From Crocinitomicaceae bacterium (GTDB taxonomy: Bacteria > Bacteroidota > Bacteroidia > Flavobacteriales_D > Crocinitomicaceae): DNA of 64,000 nt. The stretch is from positions 1 through 64,000 of the forward strand of contig JAURMI010000003.1 of NCBI GenBank assembly GCA_030830785.1. Direction: 5' to 3'. Below are positions 35,504 through 45,068 of the stretch, one piece after another. The position numbers and the translations under genes are program-made. The notes under the pieces were generated by a model, which saw only the letters and a list, made by a program, of their open reading frames with translations, was not told the DNA's origin and searched no databases. The stretch's first letter is position 1, and the number at the start of each line of letters is the position of its first letter.

Positions 35504-37405
35504 TTACATGCGTTGGGGTGCATCTACACCTAAAATCCCTAAAATACTAGACAAAACTTGACGCACACTTGCACTAAGTGACAATCGGAGTTGACGCAAT
35601 TCTCGATCTGATTCACTTAAAATTTTCACGCTTTGGTAAAAGGTATTGTAAAGCTTGACTAAATCATACACATAATTGGCTAAAATTGCTGGAGAATACG
35701 CTTTTGAGGCTTCATGAAGCACAGATTCAAATAAGTTTAATTGTTTAATTATTTGCTTTTCTTCTTCTTTTAAAATAGCGGACGATGAGAGGTTTTGCGG
35801 CTTATAGATAGCTTTTTGGAGTAGGGTTGAAATTCTAGCATGTGCATATTGTAAGAATGGTCCTGTATTTCCTGTTAAATCAATTGATTCTTCGGGATTA
35901 AATAACATTCGTTTTTTAGGATCCACCTTAAGAAGGTAATATTTTAAACCACCTAATCCTATTTGCCTGTATAAATTTTCTTTTTCTAAATTGCCCAAAC
36001 CGTCTAAATGACCCCGTTCTTGAGTCATTGCTTTTGCTTTTTGGATCACTTCGGCCATTAAATCATCTGCATCCACAACAGTTCCTTCTCGAGATTTCAT
36101 TTTACCGCTAGGTAAATCAACCATTCCATAACTTAAATGAAAACAATTGTTGGCCCATTGATAACCGAGCTTTTGTAAGATTAGAAACAAAACCTTAAAG
36201 TGATAATCTTGTTCATTTCCAACTGTGTAGACCATTCCATAGAGATCGGTATAGTCTTTAAACCTGTCGATAGCCGTTCCGATGTCTTGAGTCATATATA
36301 CCGCAGTGCCATCTGAGCGCAATACTAACTTTTCATCTAGTCCATCAGCGCTAAGATCTATCCATACAGAACCATCAACTTTCTGATAAAATATGCCCTG
36401 TTTCAAACCGTCCATTACCTGATCTTTACCTAATAAATATGTATCAGACTCATAATAGAGCTTATCGAAAGTTACGCCCATTTGGCTATATGTTTGATCA
36501 AAACCTTCATAGACCCAACCATTCATTGTAGTCCAAAGAAGATATACTTGAGGATCGCGGGCTTCCCATTTAACAAGCATATCTTTAGCCTCTTGTAATA
36601 TGGAACTTTGATTTTTTGCTAGTTCCTTTATTTTTTCATCAATTGCATCTTGTGCTTTCTGATCCTTTTGAATTTTTGTTTGCTGCAATTTTATTACCTC
36701 ATCGCGCACGGATTCTTTCGTGTTATCGAAATTTCCACGCTGCCAATCAGTCACGATGATCTTTACTTCTTTTTGAAGGGCCTGCTCAAATTCCACATAA
36801 TATCTTCCTACTAGCTTATCGCCTTTAAGGCCTGTATTGGAAGGTGTTTGACGTTCGCCTTTGTCATTTATAGGAGAAAATTTCTCCCAAGCTAACATAG
36901 ATTTGCAAATATGTATTCCACGGTCATTGATCACTTGCGTTCGCACCACCTTGTGTCCTACCGCCTTTAAAATTTCGGCAACCGAAGCACCAAGAAAAAT
37001 ATTGCGCAAATGACCTAAGTGCAATGGTTTATTGGTATTTGGAGAAGCATATTCCACCATTACTGTTGGCTTGGTATTGGCTTTAGAAAAGCCAAAGCGC
37101 TCCGAATTTTGTATTTCTTGTAATCTGTTGATCCAGTGCTCATCTTTATAAACTATATTTAAAAAGCCACCTACCACATTACAATGTGAAATTTCTTCTA
37201 TATTTTCTTCAACCCAAGCTTTTATCTTTTGAGCCGCATCTTCAATAGAGCAATGCAAAATTTTAACAAAAGGGAAAACCACTAAGGTTAGATCACCTTC
37301 GACATCCCTTCGTGTTTGCTGAAATTGAATGCTACTTTCAGATAATTCTATTCCAAAAAGCGTTGGCGCCGCATCGATAAGCGCTTTACGGATTCTATTT
37401 TCCAT
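35504..37405 (-). CDS. argS: Arginyl-tRNA synthetase
   Basis: Class I synthetase. An N-terminal Arg-tRNA-synt-N (additional) domain precedes the HIGH motif, present as HLGH (about 129-132, in SPNTNKPLHLGHLRNIF). The KMSKS position reads KMKSR (SGKMKSREGTVVDADDL). The C-terminal DALR anticodon-binding domain has FLQYAHARISTLL and LYNTFYQSVKIL. 633 residues, with an inserted Lys/Gln-rich helical segment near residues 225-275. It follows the arginase gene by 5 bp in the same direction. Confidence 0.96.
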   Translation of the reverse strand: MENRIRKALIDAAPTLFGIELSESSIQFQQTRRDVEGDLTLVVFPFVKILHCSIEDAAQKIKAWVEENIEEISHCNVVGGFLNIVYKDEHWINRLQEIQNSERFGFSKANTKPTVMVEYASPNTNKPLHLGHLRNIFLGASVAEILKAVGHKVVRTQVINDRGIHICKSMLAWEKFSPINDKGERQTPSNTGLKGDKLVGRYYVEFEQALQKEVKIIVTDWQRGNFDNTKESVRDEVIKLQQTKIQKDQKAQDAIDEKIKELAKNQSSILQEAKDMLVKWEARDPQVYLLWTTMNGWVYEGFDQTYSQMGVTFDKLYYESDTYLLGKDQVMDGLKQGIFYQKVDGSVWIDLSADGLDEKLVLRSDGTAVYMTQDIGTAIDRFKDYTDLYGMVYTVGNEQDYHFKVLFLILQKLGYQWANNCFHLSYGMVDLPSGKMKSREGTVVDADDLMAEVIQKAKAMTQERGHLDGLGNLEKENLYRQIGLGGLKYYLLKVDPKKRMLFNPEESIDLTGNTGPFLQYAHARISTLLQKAIYKPQNLSSSAILKEEEKQIIKQLNLFESVLHEASKAYSPAILANYVYDLVKLYNTFYQSVKILSESDRELRQLRLSLSASVRQVLSSILGILGVDAPQRM

Positions 37406-37410
37406 TTAAT

Positions 37411-38349
37411 TTAAGTACGGTTATCTAAAACATTTTCGATAAGTTGTAAAGCTTGCTCGGCCATGGTATTTTGCTTATCATCTAAACAAGGATTTATTTC
37501 TACAATTTCTAATGCACATAATTTCTCATTCTTAGCAAAAAAGCAAAGTATATCATTGGCTTCTCGAAATAAAAGTCCATTAGACACTGGTGTTCCTGTA
37601 CCCATTGACGACTCAATTGGATCTATGCTGTCTACATCAAAAGAAATATAAATGTAATCGCATGCAGCAAGGCTATTAGATATTTCTTGCAAACATAAGG
37701 CAAGGCCCCTTTGTCGAAGTTCTTTAATAGTGTAGTTTCTGAGTTGCAATTCATTAATAAGGGCATCTTCTTGAGTTTCTGTATCGCGGACACCGACATA
37801 TATTAAATCTTGTGGCTGTATTATACCACTTTTGAGTTGATTCCAGTAGGCGATGGTTTCTGTATCTGGATTATTTTCAGCTAAATGATGATGATCAAGT
37901 CCAAGCCCAGCAGCCACTGGCATGCCATGTAAATTTCCTGAAGGCGTTGTGAATGGCGAATGTAAATCGGCATGAGCGTCAATCCAAACAACGCCAATTC
38001 GATTTTTTGGATAAAGGTTTTTAAGTGCGCCAAAAGTTCCTGCAGCCGCACTATGATCGCCAGAAAGAATAATTGGAAAGCACTTTGACTTAAAGCACTC
38101 TTCAATTGTTTTAGACAATTCGTTAAATACGAGTCCTAAACCGTCAATGTATTTGGCAAATTTGAAATTAGTGCCTCTATCTAATAAGTGATTTTGATGT
38201 TCTACCGTAGCAACCCGGTAGTCACTAAAAATTGAACTTCCCTTACTTCTTGCAGCAGTCCGAATTGCCTCAGGACCCAAGGAAGCCCCTCTAGTGCCAG
38301 CACCCAACTCTGTTGGATTAAATATAAATTGAATATTTTTTTTAGCCAT
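37411..38349 (-). CDS. rocF: Arginase family ureohydrolase
   Basis: Binuclear manganese hydrolase converting arginine to ornithine and urea. Metal motifs in order: LSGDHSAAAG, WIDAHADLHSPFTTPSGNLHG and YISFDVDSIDPIESS, with the family tail EINPCLDDKQNTMAEQA. The SGNLHGMPV segment (Asn and His in the guanidinium-recognition loop) favours arginase over agmatinase or formimidoylglutamase. 312 residues. It precedes argS by 5 bp, so two arginine-consuming enzymes share a transcript driven by the TATCTTTG element at 38373. Confidence 0.9.
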   Translation of the reverse strand: MAKKNIQFIFNPTELGAGTRGASLGPEAIRTAARSKGSSIFSDYRVATVEHQNHLLDRGTNFKFAKYIDGLGLVFNELSKTIEECFKSKCFPIILSGDHSAAAGTFGALKNLYPKNRIGVVWIDAHADLHSPFTTPSGNLHGMPVAAGLGLDHHHLAENNPDTETIAYWNQLKSGIIQPQDLIYVGVRDTETQEDALINELQLRNYTIKELRQRGLALCLQEISNSLAACDYIYISFDVDSIDPIESSMGTGTPVSNGLLFREANDILCFFAKNEKLCALEIVEINPCLDDKQNTMAEQALQLIENVLDNRT

Positions 38350-38372
38350 AATATCCCTTCATAGGGCCTTAG

Positions 38373-38380
38373 CAAAGATA
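38373..38380 (-). promoter_or_regulatory. -7 promoter element of rocF-argS
   Basis: TATCTTTG on the minus strand, 23 nt upstream of ATG 38349. It diverges from the 38417-38424 element; the two are 36 bp apart. Confidence 0.65.
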
Positions 38381-38416
38381 CGGCTTATTTGTAAAATGGA
38401 TTTGGCCAATTATGCT

Positions 38417-38424
38417 TAGTTTTG
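38417..38424 (+). promoter_or_regulatory. -7 promoter element, predicted leaderless start of the 38428 gene
   Basis: TAGTTTTG matches TAnnTTTG, and only ATT separates it from ATG 38428. Transcription would begin at or within a few bases of the ATG. The in-frame TTG at 38422 is part of the element. Confidence 0.6.
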
Positions 38425-38427
38425 ATT

Positions 38428-39066
38428 ATGTTCAAATACATTTTTCTGTCTTTACTCTTTTATAGTTCTAGTATCATTTCAGCTCAAAAATCCTTTGTTG
38501 GTGCTTTGGAATATAATATCTCGAAAGTAGACCTGATTTCAAATGATACACTGAGTGGGAAATTATTCATCTATGCACTCGATAGTTTAGTTCGGTTCAA
38601 TTACCTTTTAGCTGATGGTACGCGACAAGAAAGTATTCATCATATAAAAAAGAGAAAATTTCTAACCCTTTTGCAAATTGATGATCATTTTTTCGCAGTA
38701 CAAATCATTGATTCCTCGCTTCTGCAGGATGAATCTAGATTTTATAAAACACTTAGGCGAAAAAAAATTGCAGGGCTCAGATGCAATGGCGGGAAAACAA
38801 AACACAGTGGCAGAGAGGAAAGTTTTTATTATTTCAAAAAAATCCCGAACCATTATTTTGTTGGCCAAGTAAATGCACCCGGACTCCCAACCTTAGGAAG
38901 ATTGGCAACAGAAAATGGCTGGATGAACTTTGAATTACAACAAATCGATTTTAGACCCCCGCCCTTAGCATTATTTGTCCCGGATAAAAAATACACCATT
39001 CTCTCTTTAAATGATTTTTTACAATGGGCTAAAACATATAATGACAACACACCCAAGACAAACTAA
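38428..39066 (+). CDS. Secreted/periplasmic protein of unknown function
   Basis: 212 residues from ATG 38428. A signal peptide (FKYIFLSLLFYSSSIISA, then QKS) precedes a beta-rich domain: FVGALEYNISKVDLI, SGKLFIYALDSLVRFNYLLADG, LTLLQIDDHFFAVQII, KIAGLRCNGGKTKH and GLPTLGRLATENGWMNFELQQI. The layout (an antiparallel sheet that accepts a small molecule or lipid, like DUF4412/LolA-like proteins) is suggestive only. No close neighbour partner: 81 bp before ftsK and divergent from rocF. Confidence 0.65.
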   Translation: MFKYIFLSLLFYSSSIISAQKSFVGALEYNISKVDLISNDTLSGKLFIYALDSLVRFNYLLADGTRQESIHHIKKRKFLTLLQIDDHFFAVQIIDSSLLQDESRFYKTLRRKKIAGLRCNGGKTKHSGREESFYYFKKIPNHYFVGQVNAPGLPTLGRLATENGWMNFELQQIDFRPPPLALFVPDKKYTILSLNDFLQWAKTYNDNTPKTN

Positions 39067-39122
39067 CACCTTGCTGTTTATAGGTTTCCAACTTTAATAC
39101 CTGATTGTGTACCGCTTTAAAC

Positions 39123-39130
39123 TATTTTCG
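39123..39130 (+). promoter_or_regulatory. Possible variant -7 element of ftsK
   Basis: TATTTTCG, one mismatch to TAnnTTTG, is 17 nt upstream of ATG 39148 in the 81 bp gap after the preceding gene. A TTCG variant also precedes the dsbD operon. Confidence 0.35.
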
Positions 39131-39147
39131 TTTTATTAGTCGCCCTC

Positions 39148-41658
39148 ATGGAAGAAAACGAATACATACCTAATTCAAGCACCAAAAGTGCTCCAAAATC
39201 TAAAGAAAAAATCGATAAATCGACTGAAAAAGTCCGATCCAAGGTTTCATTCAAGGAACGAATCAATTGGAATAAGATTAAAATTATTTTGGGTTCATTT
39301 TTGAGCTTATTGAGCGTTTTTTTATTTTTTGCAAGCATCTCCTATATTTTCACTTGGACAAAGGACCAAGATCATTTAATAGACCGTTCCTTTAGCGAAT
39401 ATATTTTCAATTCACAAATTCCAGCTGCTGAAAATTGGCTTGGGAAATTTGGCGCATGGAGTTCAAATTTGTTAATCTTTAAAGGTTTTGGTATTCCATC
39501 CTTCGGATTAATTTTCATCTTGTTTTTATATGGATTCAGAATATTGTTCAATACGGCCTTACTTCCATTAGCTCGCACTACGAGTGTGGTAATTAGCTAT
39601 CTCATTTGGGGTTCTATGTTTTGTGGTTTCTTTAGTTCAACGACAAGTTATGCAGGTGGCGCATTTGGATTTTATATCAATGAATGGCTACAAATAACAC
39701 TCGGGTATTTTGGAACCTTAAGTTTACTCGTCATCCTATTTTTTGTCATTACATCCATCCAGTTTAATCCCAATTACCTGGCCTTTATTCAGAAACTCTT
39801 CAATAAACAAGCTACCGACCCAGGTTCCTCAGATGTACTTTTAGATGGCGCATCGATAGATGATATTTATGTGGTAAATTCTATAAAAGAAGACCAAATA
39901 AAGGAAGATGACATTTCGCAGGTTGTTGAATTCGATAACGGCTCTAATGAAGAAGAAAACAATGCTGATCAAGAAAGTGAACTCATTGTTGAAATTAAAG
40001 ATGATCAATTTTCTGACGACAGTAACGAGGATTCTATTGATACTGATTTCGAAATTGAACTAGGGGAAGATCCAGAAGTTGATATCTCTGATACAAAAGA
40101 TGTTGAGGATGAGGAACTTTTGGCATCTCAACTCATAGGCAAGCATGGACAATACGATCCAACAAAAGATTTAGATGGTTACTTACTACCTCCTTTAGAA
40201 CTGATGAAAGCTTATAGTTCATCTGGTGCTTCTGTTAGCAAAGAAGAATTGGAGAACAATAAAAATCGAATTGTCGAAACGCTTTCTAATTATAAAATCG
40301 ATATCGCTAAAATAAAAGCAACGGTTGGGCCAACAGTAACACTTTATGAAATTGTACCTGCTCCTGGCGTTCGTATTTCGAAGATAAAAAATCTAGAAGA
40401 CGACATAGCACTGAGTTTGTCTGCACTAGGCATCCGCATCATTGCACCAATACCTGGCAAGGGAACTATTGGCATTGAAGTGCCGAATTCAAATCCTGAG
40501 ATGGTCTCAATGCGTTCTTTAATCGCATCGGACAAATTTCAACATTTCGATGGCGAATTGCCTGTAGTAATGGGCAAAACAATCACGAATGAAACCTACG
40601 TATTTGATTTAACGAAAATGCCTCATTTACTTGTAGCGGGGGCAACTGGTCAAGGTAAATCTGTAGGGCTAAATGCCATTTTGGTTTCTATCCTTTACAA
40701 AAAACACCCTGCGCAAGTTAAATTTGTGTTGGTCGATCCCAAAAAAGTAGAACTTACCCTATACAATAAAATAGAGCGCCACTTTTTGGCTAAACTTCCC
40801 GGCGAAGAGGAAGCCATAATTACCGACACGTCCAAAGTTGTTAATACCTTAAATTCTTTATGCATTGAGATGGATGACAGGTACGAATTACTCAAGGAAG
40901 CCGGGGTGAGGACAATCAAAGAATACAATTCTAAATTCATAGGCCGAAGACTGAACCCTGAAAAAGGGCATAGATATCTACCTTATATTGTAGTATTGAT
41001 TGACGAATTTGCAGATTTGATCATGACGGCTGGAAAAGAAATTGAACATCCTATAGCAAGGATTGCTCAATTGGCAAGGGCCATTGGGATTCACCTTATT
41101 GTTGCCACCCAAAGACCATCTGTCAATGTAATTACGGGAATGATAAAGGCCAATTTTCCTGCGCGAATTGCCTTTAGGGTATTATCAAAAATCGACTCGA
41201 GAACTATTTTAGATGCTTCTGGAGCCGATCAACTCATTGGTCGAGGGGATATGCTTATTTCCACGGGGTCAGAAATGAAACGCCTTCAATGTGGATTTTT
41301 AGATACACCAGAAGTTGAAGAAATATGTAGCTTTATTGGCGCTCAACGCGCATATCCTGAAGCACTCATTTTGCCTGAATACGTCGCAGAAGGAAGCGAG
41401 GCCAATGGCGATATAGACATGAATGAAATAGACGCGATGTTCATAGATTCAGCGCGTATTGTCGTCATCAATCAACAGGGATCTGCTAGCTTACTGCAGC
41501 GAAAGCTTAAGCTTGGCTATAACCGCGCAGGGCGCATTGTAGACCAACTTGAAGGAATGAATATCATTGGGCCTTTTCAAGGAAGCAAGGCCCGTGAAGT
41601 TTTATTTTCGGATGTAGAGAGTTTAGATGAATACCTTAGAGTTAAAGGGATTCTCTAA
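39148..41658 (+). CDS. ftsK: FtsK/SpoIIIE-type DNA translocase
   Basis: Septum-anchored hexameric motor that pumps chromosome termini during division. The Lys-rich N-terminus precedes four or five transmembrane helices (about residues 40-205, starting SFLSLLSVFLFFASISYIF). An acidic Asp/Glu-rich linker (about 230-330) follows. The alpha domain includes VTLYEIVPAPGVRISKI. The RecA motor has Walker A GATGQGKSV (about 497) and Walker B VVLIDEFADLIM (about 616), with IARIAQLARAIGIHLIVATQ. The winged-helix gamma domain (about 755-836) includes LLQRKLKLGYNRAGRIVDQL. 836 residues, shorter linker than E. coli FtsK. Converges on the VOC gene with a 3 bp gap. Confidence 0.96.
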   Translation: MEENEYIPNSSTKSAPKSKEKIDKSTEKVRSKVSFKERINWNKIKIILGSFLSLLSVFLFFASISYIFTWTKDQDHLIDRSFSEYIFNSQIPAAENWLGKFGAWSSNLLIFKGFGIPSFGLIFILFLYGFRILFNTALLPLARTTSVVISYLIWGSMFCGFFSSTTSYAGGAFGFYINEWLQITLGYFGTLSLLVILFFVITSIQFNPNYLAFIQKLFNKQATDPGSSDVLLDGASIDDIYVVNSIKEDQIKEDDISQVVEFDNGSNEEENNADQESELIVEIKDDQFSDDSNEDSIDTDFEIELGEDPEVDISDTKDVEDEELLASQLIGKHGQYDPTKDLDGYLLPPLELMKAYSSSGASVSKEELENNKNRIVETLSNYKIDIAKIKATVGPTVTLYEIVPAPGVRISKIKNLEDDIALSLSALGIRIIAPIPGKGTIGIEVPNSNPEMVSMRSLIASDKFQHFDGELPVVMGKTITNETYVFDLTKMPHLLVAGATGQGKSVGLNAILVSILYKKHPAQVKFVLVDPKKVELTLYNKIERHFLAKLPGEEEAIITDTSKVVNTLNSLCIEMDDRYELLKEAGVRTIKEYNSKFIGRRLNPEKGHRYLPYIVVLIDEFADLIMTAGKEIEHPIARIAQLARAIGIHLIVATQRPSVNVITGMIKANFPARIAFRVLSKIDSRTILDASGADQLIGRGDMLISTGSEMKRLQCGFLDTPEVEEICSFIGAQRAYPEALILPEYVAEGSEANGDIDMNEIDAMFIDSARIVVINQQGSASLLQRKLKLGYNRAGRIVDQLEGMNIIGPFQGSKAREVLFSDVESLDEYLRVKGIL

Positions 41659-41661
41659 GTT

Positions 41662-42732
41662 TTATTTTACTCTATTGATTCCCATCGCTTTGAGCATCCA
41701 TTTGGGCAAATGCTTTAATTTTGATCCTTGCTTTAAATTTAAATAAAGACCGAGTTTTTTAAATACTGGTACTTTATGGGTTTCGACAAATTCAATCCAG
41801 TACCCATCAGGATCCTCGATATATGAAAATCGGCCAGCTGCTTCTCCCATATCAAAGGAATTATCAGAATCCACTGTAAAAGGTGTGCCAAAATCTGCAC
41901 ATCTTTCCTTTAGCGCTTCCATCCCTTGTACATCAAAACACAAATGAATAAAGCCCCAGTCACCCCAAAAACGATTTTCAAATATTGGGCGCGCTTTAAT
42001 TGGTGTCTCTAATTGTATTAATTCAATTTCTGTAATTCCCAATAGTTGAGCAAAATATCCCTCCCTTTCTTTGAGATGAGTAAGTAAAACTCGTCGATAC
42101 AACTCCTGGCCGCGTTTGAAAAATTGATAATCATCGAATGTTTCATTTTTATCGTAAATCAGGGTGTCAAATCCAAGTAAATTCTTGTAAAAATCCAAAC
42201 TTTTTGTCATATCAGAGACACCAATTACTGCCCCTGCAACACCCCCACATTTCGATGGATGTTTGGATTTTCCAAACCATGATCTTCCTTCAACGATTTG
42301 AAAATAATTACCATTTGGATCTTTTACATAACAAGTCCAACGACCGGCAGGATCCTTAAAAGCTTGGCTAACATCAGCGCCCATTTGGCTCAAATGACGG
42401 TGGGTATGGAGGACGTCTTCAGATTTAATCTTACAAATAAATACCCCAAGATCTCCTAATTGAATTTCGAAATCCGCTTTTTGGGTAGGCCTAGAAGTAA
42501 ATTGCCAAATTTCGAATCCACCGCCCCCCGCCATATTCAGTGCCAAGGTTGCTGTCCGGTGATGTACTTCTCCTCCGGTGTAGCGCGTCATTAAAGGGGC
42601 CGGGGCTGCTTCTTCAAAAATCCTAACATCTAAACCAAACGCTTTCCTGTACCAAGACCAAATTTCTTGAACATTCGGCACACCAATGCCCATTTGTTGA
42701 ATTCCATTGAGGTGAAAATTATTATTTTTCAT
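41662..42732 (-). CDS. Double-VOC-domain protein (glyoxalase/dioxygenase superfamily)
   Basis: 356 residues with two vicinal-oxygen-chelate domains. The first (about 8-150) has GIQQMGIGVPNVQEIWSWYR and the strand TCYVKDPNGNYFQIVEG. The second (about 160-325) has VAGAVIGVSDMTKSLDFYKN and SYIEDPDGYWIEFVETHKV. The E at the end of each domain and candidate His residues (HHRT, HLCF) could form a metal site. Substrate unknown. 3 bp downstream of the patatin gene, so co-transcribed. Possibly extradiol dioxygenase-like, but I see no specific family signature. Confidence 0.8.
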   Translation of the reverse strand: MKNNNFHLNGIQQMGIGVPNVQEIWSWYRKAFGLDVRIFEEAAPAPLMTRYTGGEVHHRTATLALNMAGGGGFEIWQFTSRPTQKADFEIQLGDLGVFICKIKSEDVLHTHRHLSQMGADVSQAFKDPAGRWTCYVKDPNGNYFQIVEGRSWFGKSKHPSKCGGVAGAVIGVSDMTKSLDFYKNLLGFDTLIYDKNETFDDYQFFKRGQELYRRVLLTHLKEREGYFAQLLGITEIELIQLETPIKARPIFENRFWGDWGFIHLCFDVQGMEALKERCADFGTPFTVDSDNSFDMGEAAGRFSYIEDPDGYWIEFVETHKVPVFKKLGLYLNLKQGSKLKHLPKWMLKAMGINRVK

Positions 42733-42735
42733 GAG

Positions 42736-45030
42736 TTATCTAATTGCGCGTTCATTAAAAAGTAAGTAACCAAAACCCAATTGAAATTGAACAGGTTGGG
42801 CATATTTTGGTAAATAATTCAGGCTTGCCCGAATTGGGCCAACTGGCGTATGATAGATGATATGTGCCGCTGCCAGTAGGCTACGGCCGTCAAGTGGTTT
42901 AGCATAACTAAAGCCTCCGTCGGGATCTTGAACCAATTGAATAATTGGAAGAAAAGTATACCCATCTACGCGAAAATCTAAATTTTTTATTGGGCTAATT
43001 ATCAGCTGAGATCCTACACAAATATATTGTGTAGAGCGGTACGAGGCGATAAAATAAGTGTCTAAATCAGCAAGTACATTTAAACCTGGCAAAGCAAGCA
43101 TACTTGCTGTGTAATTGGCAAATAAGGACTGGCTATTGAGCACTGTTTTGAAATGTAATCCGAGGTTTACCTTTTGTTTTTTCTGAAATGGAAAACTGAG
43201 CAATTCCATTTGAATACTCAACCACTCATGTTTTTTACTAACTGTATCTTTAATTAATGAAGTAGACCCAGGAAAAGTCAATTCCTTTCCTCTTACATAA
43301 CTTGCATTGCATTGTATAAAAGTTCCAGAACTCGCAAATTGTTTTCTATTCAATGTATTGCGCGTGTAAGATAATTTTAAATTTTCACCAATAAAGGAAG
43401 TAAAATCTGCAGTGTCTTCCTTGTTAAAATAGTCCGTTTGGTAATAAGAATCATCTAGGGCAAAAATGCGAGAATTAATGGCGAAAATTCCATGTGGTCC
43501 TGATGGCATTTTAAGTTGTGCACCAAAATATCGCTCTTCTTGAACTAAAAATGATGGTTTAACATCCTCAAAAAATGTGGCAAAGCTTCTAAAATAATCC
43601 CAACGGTTTAAAACCAAATAAGCACTTAGACTAATGGGACTACTTGTTGGAAAGACTGCCTCATAATTTATTTTCCCGGAGCCATAAAACTTTCCAAAAT
43701 AAGATGATACATCTATTTTTTGACCTATATATCCAACCCGGCGATAAGCCAAACTTAAAAAACCTGTGTTTACCGCACGCGAGGACATATATCCACCAAA
43801 ATCTACACGAAATGCATTTGCTTTATCCACCTTTAAAATACAAGAAAGTAATTGTTTCGAATTCTTTTCAAAACTAGGTGTTAATGCACCGTAATAGGGT
43901 GCTGCCATGGATTTGTAAAATCGACTTTCAAATTCAATGCTATCTAAATAAGTAGAATTCGAATAACGTGAAAGCATGGCATTGCGTAAAAAAGGCAAAT
44001 CTTGTCTACGGGCTGTGCTACTTCTTACCTCCGAGATTTGCAATGGCAACAAATGCTGTCTGAAAGTCAATCTTTGTTGTGCTAAAAAATCCAAATCAGT
44101 ACTATCTGACACATATTTTCTAATAGAATCTATCATAGCAATAGTTGCATTATAGCCCTCATTTATGGCAATTTTAACATCTTCAAATTCAAAGGTTCCA
44201 ATTGATCTTTGAGGTTCAATAATAATGCCTTGTTGGCAGGGCATTGCGTAATTTGTAGGAGTGGTCATCATGCTAGCCAATAAGCCAAAAAAATCGTGCT
44301 CAGAAACGGGAGGTAAATTCTGTGATACATTACTGCCAATAATAAAATCTGGAGAAAATTCTTGGTAGAGAACATCTATAGGGAAATTATTGTAGAGTCC
44401 GCCGTCGAAATACAATTCACCGTCTATTCGAATCGGATTAAGATAAAGCGGAAAGGTCATAGAGGCACGAACGGCTAAATTTAATTTTCCATTTTCAAAA
44501 GTTTTACTCGTTTTGGATTCGACATCAGATGCAACACATCGGTATGGAACAAAAAGTCCATCGAAGTCTTCATTAACACTAGCACTTGTTCTACCAAATA
44601 TTTTGAGCATTTCAAAATCCAAATAGGTGGGATCAATGAAGGCAATCGGGAGTGATTTTTGTATAACACTATCTTGAGAAAGACTAAAATTAAACATCGA
44701 CGCATTATTGGCCTCTTGATAGAAATAAAACTTATTCTTGGCTTCTCTTTGTCCCTTAACCATTAACTGAAATGAAGGGGAAAGCACATAAGATTCAATT
44801 TCTGAAGGTGAATAGCCACTTGCATACATTGCCCCTACCAAAGCTCCGGCAGAAGTGCCAACAATATAATCCACAGGAATTTGTTTTTCTTCTAAAGCCT
44901 TTAAAACGCCAACATGTGCAACACCCGAGGCACCTCCTCCGCTAAGCACCACTCCTATTCGTTGTCTTTCTTGTGCAAAAAGTGGAATACTAAAAAAAAG
45001 AAAGTACAATAGGTGCTTGATCTTCGACAA
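42736..45030 (-). CDS. Patatin-like phospholipase fused to an outer-membrane barrel (PlpD-like)
   Basis: A signal peptide (HLLYFLFFSIPLFAQ) is followed by a patatin domain: oxyanion loop GVVLSGGGASGVAHVG, nucleophile elbow GTSAG (Ser at about residue 60), and catalytic Asp in DGGLYNNFP. Then a POTRA-like linker (residues about 330-420) and an Omp85-type 16-stranded barrel (MSSRAVNTGFLSLAYRRVG, LKLSYTRNTLNRKQF, terminal LGFGYLLFNERAIR). It resembles PlpD, a type V secretion (autotransported) lipase. Start chosen at TTG 45030, the only start between promoter TAACTTTG and the signal peptide; the more upstream TTG at 45090 precedes the promoter. 764 residues. Confidence 0.88.
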   Translation of the reverse strand: MSKIKHLLYFLFFSIPLFAQERQRIGVVLSGGGASGVAHVGVLKALEEKQIPVDYIVGTSAGALVGAMYASGYSPSEIESYVLSPSFQLMVKGQREAKNKFYFYQEANNASMFNFSLSQDSVIQKSLPIAFIDPTYLDFEMLKIFGRTSASVNEDFDGLFVPYRCVASDVESKTSKTFENGKLNLAVRASMTFPLYLNPIRIDGELYFDGGLYNNFPIDVLYQEFSPDFIIGSNVSQNLPPVSEHDFFGLLASMMTTPTNYAMPCQQGIIIEPQRSIGTFEFEDVKIAINEGYNATIAMIDSIRKYVSDSTDLDFLAQQRLTFRQHLLPLQISEVRSSTARRQDLPFLRNAMLSRYSNSTYLDSIEFESRFYKSMAAPYYGALTPSFEKNSKQLLSCILKVDKANAFRVDFGGYMSSRAVNTGFLSLAYRRVGYIGQKIDVSSYFGKFYGSGKINYEAVFPTSSPISLSAYLVLNRWDYFRSFATFFEDVKPSFLVQEERYFGAQLKMPSGPHGIFAINSRIFALDDSYYQTDYFNKEDTADFTSFIGENLKLSYTRNTLNRKQFASSGTFIQCNASYVRGKELTFPGSTSLIKDTVSKKHEWLSIQMELLSFPFQKKQKVNLGLHFKTVLNSQSLFANYTASMLALPGLNVLADLDTYFIASYRSTQYICVGSQLIISPIKNLDFRVDGYTFLPIIQLVQDPDGGFSYAKPLDGRSLLAAAHIIYHTPVGPIRASLNYLPKYAQPVQFQLGFGYLLFNERAIR

Positions 45031-45045
45031 TTTTGTTCTTTTGTA

Positions 45046-45053
45046 CAAAGTTA
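45046..45053 (-). promoter_or_regulatory. -7 promoter element of the patatin-VOC operon
   Basis: TAACTTTG on the minus strand, ending 15 nt before TTG 45030. It overlaps the leader of the divergent rlmL-like gene, whose ATG is at 45069. Confidence 0.6.
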
Positions 45054-45068
45054 ACGAATCCCCCAAAA

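Noticed and set aside
39940-40140. Acidic low-complexity segment in ftsK as a repeat element
   Set aside because: It is the usual variable linker of FtsK, with no DNA-level repeat unit.
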